Source: Candidatus Saccharimonadota bacterium (GTDB lineage Bacteria > Patescibacteriota > Saccharimonadia > Saccharimonadales > Saccharimonadaceae). From it: 37,920 bases of DNA. Positions within the stretch are counted from its first letter, which is position 1. Each line of letters begins with the position of its first letter. A program made the position numbers and the translations under genes. The stretch lies in assembly GCA_017545595.1 (NCBI GenBank), contig JAFWLO010000011.1:1-37920 (forward strand). The letters run 5' to 3'. A model generated the notes under the pieces. It did not search any database. It saw only the letters and a program-made list of their open reading frames with translations, and was not told the DNA's origin. Positions 33,818-37,920 of this stretch are shown here, piece after piece.

Positions 33818-33826
33818 ATTATACCA
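33818..33826 (-). promoter_or_regulatory. Extended -10 promoter, leaderless start of aldolase fusion
   Basis: On the minus strand TGG-TATAAT (hexamer 33823-33818), six bases before the ATG at 33811; no Shine-Dalgarno site. The remaining 130 bases up to bL27 hold only the bL27 terminator. Confidence 0.75.
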
Positions 33827-33927
33827 CATTACCCCGCCTAAAAACACTATGAGGTCTAAAATCCTAAAACCAACTCCAAAAACTCAACCAAAACAAATCA
33901 AAAATCCTCAAAAACCTATCTGAGAAC

Positions 33928-33955
33928 CAAAAAACCGCCCCTTAGAGCGGTTTTC
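33928..33955 (-). terminator. Terminator after bL27 gene
   Basis: On the minus strand an 8-bp stem AAAACCGC/GCGGTTTT (33954-33947 with 33938-33931) and an 8-base loop, followed by further T residues. It lies eight bases past the bL27 stop. Confidence 0.8.
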
Positions 33956-33962
33956 TATAATT

Positions 33963-34235
33963 CTATCGAACCTCGACGCGGACTCTCGGAACGTTTTTCC
34001 CGGAAAAGTGAGCTTTTTTCGTCTTCACGAAGGTCACAACTCCATCTTTCTTCGCGTGAATCGTGAAATTTCTCGACATATAAGTTCCTTCGCCAGGGAT
34101 TTTCGTGCTTCCAGTTTGGCGGACGAGAACTTCTCCAGCCTTAACTTTTTGACCGCCAAAGCGTTTTACGCCAAGGCGCTGTCCAGCGTTGTTATGTACG
34201 TTCTTAGCGGTACCGCCAGCTTTGACATGTGACAT
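33963..34235 (-). CDS. rpmA: Large-subunit ribosomal protein bL27
   Basis: Component of the 50S subunit whose N-terminal tail reaches the peptidyl-transferase centre. The 90 residues include the family signature: MSHVKAGGTAKN at the start, then QRLGVKRFGGQKVKAGEVLVRQ and GTKxxPG-like STKIPGEGTY. There is no N-terminal extension of the Firmicutes type that needs protease cleavage. The ATG is one base after the stop of the methyltransferase gene, and the likely ribosome-binding site (AAGGAAA) overlaps the last codons of that gene, so translation is coupled. A promoter inside the methyltransferase gene (34333-34361) can also supply an independent transcript. Note that bL27 is separated from bL21, its usual partner. 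Confidence 0.95.
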   Translation of the reverse strand: MSHVKAGGTAKNVHNNAGQRLGVKRFGGQKVKAGEVLVRQTGSTKIPGEGTYMSRNFTIHAKKDGVVTFVKTKKAHFSGKNVPRVRVEVR

Positions 34236-34236
34236 C

Positions 34237-35562
34237 TTATTGTTTCCTTAATACTATTATTTCGCGAGCAACAATCTGTCCTTCTCTGTGATAAAGCAAG
34301 TCTTCTTGCCTCGCGTTTCTAAAACTTACTACATTATACCCCAACCCTTGAATTTCGTCAAGGATATTCAGCCGAGAATACTCCCCGTTTTCCCTAAGCC
34401 ACGCCGGAACCGCAATCACAACCGGCGTATCCGCTTCTATCTGCCCAGAAAGATTCTTCAAAAACCCTAAAATCGTCGCCTTGCACGTCATTTTTTCTTG
34501 TTTTAGTTTAATTTCCGCTGGCGGATTCGACATCGGTTGCCCGAGATACGTCTCAGCAACAACCGCCCCTATCTTTGCCTTCTCCCCCCAGTTAAACTCC
34601 GTCGCGTCCCCCTCAGAAAGAATAAAATCGCTATATCTCTTCATTATATCACACTTAACTAATTTTGTCAAGGTTTCATCTGTTACATCATCTGTTTCTT
34701 CGCCATTTTCCCCGCTCGAACTTTTCCTAAAACTGCCTTTTCTGTCCGAAAGGCTTGAAAAACTGTTTTTACTCTCCGCACACTCAAGAAGCCACTCTAA
34801 ATTCCTCTTCGTGTATTCGACCATCCTCGGGTTCAAATCCGTCCCAAAAACTCGGTATCCGTCCAAAAACGCCTCCTGAAGCACCACTCCCGTCCCACAA
34901 AACGGGTCGAGAATCCTCGTCCCCGTCTCAAGCGGCCCTGCAAGGTTAATTAGAATCTGCGCAAGCTTCGGAGGCAACATCCCGACTTTAGCATCTCTTG
35001 CTGGCCTCCTCTGATCTCGCTTCGCATAGTCCGAAATGTTCTGAACGTGAGTCAACTTGAAATTTCCGAATTTCGTCAACATAATTTCAACATGATTTTT
35101 CTTTTCCGCAAGTTGGTTATGATGAGAAGTAGCAGTTGACAACACAGCAGTTTTATTTTCCAAAACCCGAACACTCCTGCCCTCTCTCGAGAGTATCTTC
35201 TTTAGTTTAAGCGCCTCGGCTCGAACTGCTCTTACGTCTCCCGTCCGGAAGTCAGAAACCCCGAGCGTAATTTTTCCTTCTGGAAGCCTCAAAAGAAAAC
35301 GGACAAGTTCTTTCTCGCCCTTCGGAAGCTCCTCTCCAAATTTCAACGTCCCCCCAAACCTAGAAAAATCCGGAAGCTCCCATGTCTCAAACGTCGCGAG
35401 TCCGCACCCGCCAAAAAACTCTGTATCCCTCTCCGAAGAACCTCTTCGAATCCTTCCTAGTCCCTGTGTTGTCTCGCCCATATACTTTACATCAGAAAAA
35501 AAGCTCTCAAGCTCCGCAAGCGAAATTTTTGGCTGTCTCCCGAGAACGGCTAGATATTTCAT
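34237..35562 (-). CDS. TRM11/UPF0020-like RNA methyltransferase
   Basis: Predicted SAM-dependent methyltransferase, probably acting on a guanine in RNA. The 441 residues divide into an N-terminal THUMP-like region (1 to about 180) and a Rossmann methyltransferase core. The family segment RRPARDAKVGMLPPKLAQILINLA (185-208) precedes SAM motif I DPFCGTG (219-225) and GTDLNPRM (240-247). A poorly conserved, Ser/Glu-rich insertion occupies about 262-313. The usual catalytic (D/N)PP(Y/F) motif IV is not found at its expected place, where ETYLGQP (337-343) occurs; SNPPAE (345-350) follows shortly after. The substrate is unknown: tRNA as for Trm11, or rRNA, are both possible. It is divergent from the gene at 35598 and coupled to bL27. 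Confidence 0.8.
   Translation of the reverse strand: MKYLAVLGRQPKISLAELESFFSDVKYMGETTQGLGRIRRGSSERDTEFFGGCGLATFETWELPDFSRFGGTLKFGEELPKGEKELVRFLLRLPEGKITLGVSDFRTGDVRAVRAEALKLKKILSREGRSVRVLENKTAVLSTATSHHNQLAEKKNHVEIMLTKFGNFKLTHVQNISDYAKRDQRRPARDAKVGMLPPKLAQILINLAGPLETGTRILDPFCGTGVVLQEAFLDGYRVFGTDLNPRMVEYTKRNLEWLLECAESKNSFSSLSDRKGSFRKSSSGENGEETDDVTDETLTKLVKCDIMKRYSDFILSEGDATEFNWGEKAKIGAVVAETYLGQPMSNPPAEIKLKQEKMTCKATILGFLKNLSGQIEADTPVVIAVPAWLRENGEYSRLNILDEIQGLGYNVVSFRNARQEDLLYHREGQIVAREIIVLRKQ
34333..34361 (-). promoter_or_regulatory. Internal promoter for bL27 within the methyltransferase gene
   Basis: On the minus strand: -35 TTGACG (34361-34356), 17 bases, -10 TATAAT (34338-34333), overlapping codons about 401-410 of the methyltransferase gene. 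It would give a leader of about 90 bases for bL27. Confidence 0.65.
34643..34671 (-). promoter_or_regulatory. Consensus promoter-like sequence inside the methyltransferase insertion
   Basis: On the minus strand: -35 TTGACA (34671-34666), 17 bases, -10 TATAAT (34648-34643) preceded by TGA. It encodes residues about 297-311. The plus-strand stretch 34631-34648 is identical to 26908-26925. Whether it is active is unknown. Confidence 0.55.
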
Positions 35563-35569
35563 TATCTAA

Positions 35570-35591
35570 ATTATACCACATGTGCTATAAT
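35570..35591. promoter_or_regulatory. Palindromic back-to-back promoter for two leaderless genes
   Basis: ATTATA-c-CACATGTG-c-TATAAT: two consensus -10 hexamers (minus strand 35575-35570, plus strand 35586-35591) separated by ten bases around a perfect CACATGTG palindrome. The minus-strand ATG (35562) starts seven bases and the plus-strand ATG (35598) six bases beyond its hexamer. Only 35 bases separate the two start codons. Confidence 0.8.
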
Positions 35592-35597
35592 TTTCCT

Positions 35598-36740
35598 ATG
35601 TCGTCTAAAAAACAAACACGCGAATTCTCCCCCTTAAAAGCCCTCCTCTCCGTCGTGACCTTCGGTATTGTCATCTTTATAATTATTTCAAACTGGGACG
35701 ATATCATGGTTGCTCTCGACCACATCGGCGAAACCAATCTCCTCATTCTCCTTCTTCTCATTCCTGAACAGCTCATGATGCTCTATTGTGGTGGAAAAAT
35801 CTTTTTCTCGTATCACGACGAAAAGCGTCCTCTCTCTGCTCCCGAGCCGAAAACCTCTGAGCTGATTCGCATCTCCCTTGAAAGCAACTTCGCTCGCCAA
35901 GCTTATCCCTCCGCTGGCCTGAGCAGCGCGGCCTTTCTCGCCTGGAGGCTCAAACCCTACCAATTCACCTCCGCCCAAACCAGTTTCATCTATATCCTCC
36001 GTTATTTCGCCATCGTCTGCACAAACCAAGCCCAAACCCTCCTCGCCGTCCTCGTTATCGCTTTCTCCTTCGACCTCACCCCTGCCGGCCAAACTATTCT
36101 CCTTCTAGCCGGCTTCATCGCCATTCTGACCGGTCTTTTTCTCGTAGCAACCGTCTTCCTCATCGCAAACAAGTCCCGCATCGTCTGGTTTGCGACTCGC
36201 GGAACAGCCTTCATTAATTACCTCGTTCGAAAACTCACCTTCGGGAAACGCCGAAAAGTCCTCGACACGAAAAAATCCGAAGAATTCCTCTCCGAACTCC
36301 ACGAAACCTACAAAACCGCCCGAAAAAACCCCATCATCATCAAAAAACCCATCCTCTGGGGAATGTTTTATAGCTTTTTTGAAATCGCTACATACTGGGT
36401 CGTCGCTTCTAGCTTCGGCTACCCCCAGCTTTTTCCTCAAATCATGATTGGCGAAGCCGTTGGCTCCGTCGCTGGAATTTTTATGCCATACGGATTATAC
36501 GAGCTCGGCATGGCCGGTGCCATGGCTAGCCTCGGCGTCGATCTTGGTCTGGCCAGTCTTATCGTCGTCATCACTCGCATACTTATCCTCCTCGAAAGTC
36601 TCGTTCCAGGCTACATCGTCTACCAAACCACACTCTCTCGCTCTAAAAAACTCGGTGAGCCTGCCTACTCGCCCGAACTCGAACATCCTCAAAAACCCGA
36701 TTCAGAAAACGAAACACCAGAAACAGAAAAGGCGAGTTGA
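35598..36740 (+). CDS. YbhN/UPF0104-like multi-pass membrane protein (lysylphosphatidylglycerol synthase TM-type)
   Basis: Polytopic membrane protein of 380 residues, resembling the flippase-like membrane region of MprF/YbhN proteins. Hydrophobic helices are visible near 13-31, 45-65, 125-150, 158-182, 255-275, 280-310 and 315-340. The end of the membrane region has GSVAGIFMPYGLYELGMAGAMASLGVDLGLA, which matches the conserved P-x-G-x-x-E region of the family. There is no catalytic aminoacyl-transferase domain, so lipid translocation or scaffolding is the likely role; the substrate is unknown. The C-terminal 35 residues are charged and cytosolic. The ATG at 35598 was chosen because the -10 ends six bases before it; a longer frame would overlap the methyltransferase gene. 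The stop overlaps the xseA start (TGATG). Confidence 0.7.
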   Translation: MSSKKQTREFSPLKALLSVVTFGIVIFIIISNWDDIMVALDHIGETNLLILLLLIPEQLMMLYCGGKIFFSYHDEKRPLSAPEPKTSELIRISLESNFARQAYPSAGLSSAAFLAWRLKPYQFTSAQTSFIYILRYFAIVCTNQAQTLLAVLVIAFSFDLTPAGQTILLLAGFIAILTGLFLVATVFLIANKSRIVWFATRGTAFINYLVRKLTFGKRRKVLDTKKSEEFLSELHETYKTARKNPIIIKKPILWGMFYSFFEIATYWVVASSFGYPQLFPQIMIGEAVGSVAGIFMPYGLYELGMAGAMASLGVDLGLASLIVVITRILILLESLVPGYIVYQTTLSRSKKLGEPAYSPELEHPQKPDSENETPETEKAS

Positions 36741-37849
36741 TGTCCGACGTCCCCCGTTTTAGCGTTACAGATTTCATCGGAATCTGCAATCAAACCTTGG
36801 ATTACGCATTTTCCAACGTCGAAGTCGAAGGCGAAGTCGCAAACTACCGCATTTCTAAAGGAAAGTGGATTTTCTTCGACCTAAAAGACTCTACTTCGAC
36901 CATAAACTGCTTCATGACCATTTTCCAACTCCGCACAACCATCCGCGAAGGAATGCGCCTCGCCGTCTCCGGAACGCCCCATCTAACCGACACTGGACGC
37001 TTTTCTCTGACTGTTTCAAACGTCCAACCTCTCGGAGAAGGGAACATCAAAAAATCCTTCGTCCTTCTTAAACAAAAACTCGAAAAACAAGGAATTTTTA
37101 GTCCCGAAAGAAAGCGCCCTGTCCCTAAAAACCTCAAATCCCTCGGTGTCATCTCTTCTGTCACCGCCGCCGGATATATAGATTTCATCAAAATCCTCAA
37201 CGACCGCTGGGGAGGTCTCGACATTACCGTTGCAAACTGCGGAGTCCAAGGCCTCTCCGCCGCCGACGAAATCATCCGCGCCATAGATTTTTTCAACCTC
37301 AGAGGCGACGTAGAGATGATAGCAATCGTTCGCGGAGGCGGCTCTGCCGACGATCTCGCCGTTTTTAATGACGAATTTCTCGCAAAACGCATCGCTTCCT
37401 CTCGTATTCCTATCATCACCGGAATCGGCCACGAGGTCGACGAATCACTCGCCGACCTTTCAGCCGACGTCCGCGCTGCAACGCCGACTAACGCCGCTGA
37501 ACTTCTCACTCCCGATAAACGCTCCGAGATTTGGCGAGTTTACGACAATCTCTCCTCTCTCGAAAAATATCTTACTCAATATCTCGAAACACTAAAAGAA
37601 ACAAAGTCCTCCGCCCTCGCTTCCGTCTCCCGAGAAATCGATTCAAGAATCGACCTAAAAATTGGAGAAAACCTTCACAAACAAACCGTCCTTTCCTCCT
37701 TCGACCCAGAAAAAATCCTCAAACAAGGCTACGCCATCTTGAAAGGCGACTTATCCACAGGAAATGTTGTAAAAATTACATTAGCAAAGAAAATCCTCGA
37801 AGCCACAATTAACAGAGTAGAAAACCGCGCAAAACCCAAACTGTTGTAA
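36740..37849 (+). CDS. xseA: Exodeoxyribonuclease VII large subunit
   Basis: Catalytic subunit of exonuclease VII, which cuts single-stranded DNA from both ends into short pieces. From the ATG at 36740 (MSDVPRFSVTDF) it has 369 residues, shorter than the 456 of E. coli. The N-terminal OB fold (about 1-100) contains NVEVEGEVANYRISKGKWIFFDLKD. The catalytic domain holds LGVISSVTAAGYIDF, the VRGGGSADDLAVFND motif and ITGIGHEVDESLADLSADVRAATPTNAAEL, all diagnostic. The shortened C-terminal coiled coil (about 255-310) is where XseB subunits would bind. The stop codon lies within a 21-base inverted repeat. xseB is not visible in the window but could follow directly. Confidence 0.95.
   Translation: MSDVPRFSVTDFIGICNQTLDYAFSNVEVEGEVANYRISKGKWIFFDLKDSTSTINCFMTIFQLRTTIREGMRLAVSGTPHLTDTGRFSLTVSNVQPLGEGNIKKSFVLLKQKLEKQGIFSPERKRPVPKNLKSLGVISSVTAAGYIDFIKILNDRWGGLDITVANCGVQGLSAADEIIRAIDFFNLRGDVEMIAIVRGGGSADDLAVFNDEFLAKRIASSRIPIITGIGHEVDESLADLSADVRAATPTNAAELLTPDKRSEIWRVYDNLSSLEKYLTQYLETLKETKSSALASVSREIDSRIDLKIGENLHKQTVLSSFDPEKILKQGYAILKGDLSTGNVVKITLAKKILEATINRVENRAKPKLL
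37768..37780 (+). promoter_or_regulatory. Dyad TGTAA-N3-TTACA inside xseA
   Basis: TGTAAAAATTACA, a perfect inverted repeat with a three-base centre. It resembles the core of the larger dyad 77 bases downstream (centre to centre). It is coding (Val-Lys-Ile-Thr), so its regulatory status is uncertain. Confidence 0.25.
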
Positions 37850-37861
37850 ATTTTACAACAG
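37841..37861 (+). promoter_or_regulatory. 21-base inverted repeat at the end of xseA
   Basis: Arms CTGTTGTAAA (37841-37850) and TTTACAACAG (37852-37861) around one T. The arms match perfectly and contain the xseA stop codon. No T-tract follows, so an operator is more likely than a terminator. Confidence 0.5.
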
Positions 37862-37901
37862 ATTTTAAGCAAATTTCATCACAAAAATTGAACAATTATT
37901 T

Positions 37902-37916
37902 TATACAGAAAGGAAG
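37902..37916 (+). promoter_or_regulatory. Possible -10 and Shine-Dalgarno for a gene just beyond the window
   Basis: TATACA at 37902-37907 may be a -10 element. GAAAGGAAG at 37908-37916 resembles a ribosome-binding site, suggesting a start codon just after position 37920. Confidence 0.35.
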
Positions 37917-37920
37917 ATAA

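Noticed and set aside
35382-35598. Longer N-terminus for the YbhN-like protein
   Set aside because: It runs antisense through the methyltransferase gene and lies upstream of the consensus -10 at 35586-35591.
23472-37780. An identical word AATGTTGTAAAAATTAC in pheT (from 23474) and xseA (from 37764)
   Set aside because: Both copies encode Asn-Val-Val-Lys-Ile-Thr in frame, so shared coding explains them well enough. Only the dyad near the xseA end was kept as a weak feature.

Overview
This window looks like a chromosomal core region of a small-genome Patescibacteria (CPR) bacterium, most probably a Saccharibacterium (TM7). That placement is inferred from gene content, from promoters that sit directly against start codons, and from compact operons; no 16S rRNA gene is present to prove it. 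The genetic code appears standard: secA, ftsE and the YbhN-like gene end in TGA, and an intact release factor 2 is encoded, which argues against the UGA-to-glycine recoding of Gracilibacteria/Absconditabacteria. No tRNA, rRNA, CRISPR array, transposase or phage gene was seen, and no gene-free stretch exceeds 300 bases.

Layout. 1-4.5 kb: L-lactate dehydrogenase, a DUF2207 membrane protein with a glycine-rich tail, serS and a short ribosome-hibernation factor. 4.5-16.5 kb: secA, an M16 zinc peptidase, murD, prfB, ftsE, ftsX, a coiled-coil/CHAP cell-wall hydrolase, an S41 (Ctp) protease and a G5/3D-domain wall protein. The order hpf-secA-prfB-ftsE-ftsX-ctp resembles that of Firmicutes such as Bacillus. 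16.5-19.5 kb: rsmA, a proline-rich tail-anchored protein and metG, echoing the Bacillus metS-yabE-ksgA neighbourhood. 19.5-21.2 kb: a minus-strand MIP (aquaporin-like) channel with a very acidic N-terminal region, facing a tiny one-helix membrane protein across overlapping promoters. 21.2-30 kb: pheS-pheT-FKBP-sbcB, then uvrA. 30-32 kb: an unknown gene, ribosomal protein bL25, and an unknown minus-strand gene. 32-35.6 kb (minus strand): a degenerate PfkB-like domain fused to class I fructose-bisphosphate aldolase, then bL27 downstream of a TRM11-like methyltransferase. 35.6-37.9 kb: a YbhN-like membrane protein and xseA.

The genes serve fermentation and glycolysis (LDH, aldolase), translation (three aminoacyl-tRNA synthetases, RF2, HPF, RsmA, bL25, bL27), secretion (SecA), division-coupled wall remodelling (MurD, FtsEX, CHAP hydrolase, Ctp, G5/3D protein) and DNA repair (UvrA, exonuclease I, exonuclease VII).

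The strongest non-coding signal is the promoter architecture. Ten genes have a -10 hexamer ending 6 nt (once 7 nt) before the ATG and no Shine-Dalgarno site, which predicts leaderless mRNAs. A second set (secA, the MIP gene, bL25 and several small genes) has short leaders with good Shine-Dalgarno sites. Two of the leaderless genes start back to back from a near-perfect palindromic promoter at 35,570-35,591. A second non-coding signal is an 18-bp identical, promoter-bearing sequence found once in an intergenic region and once inside the methyltransferase gene.
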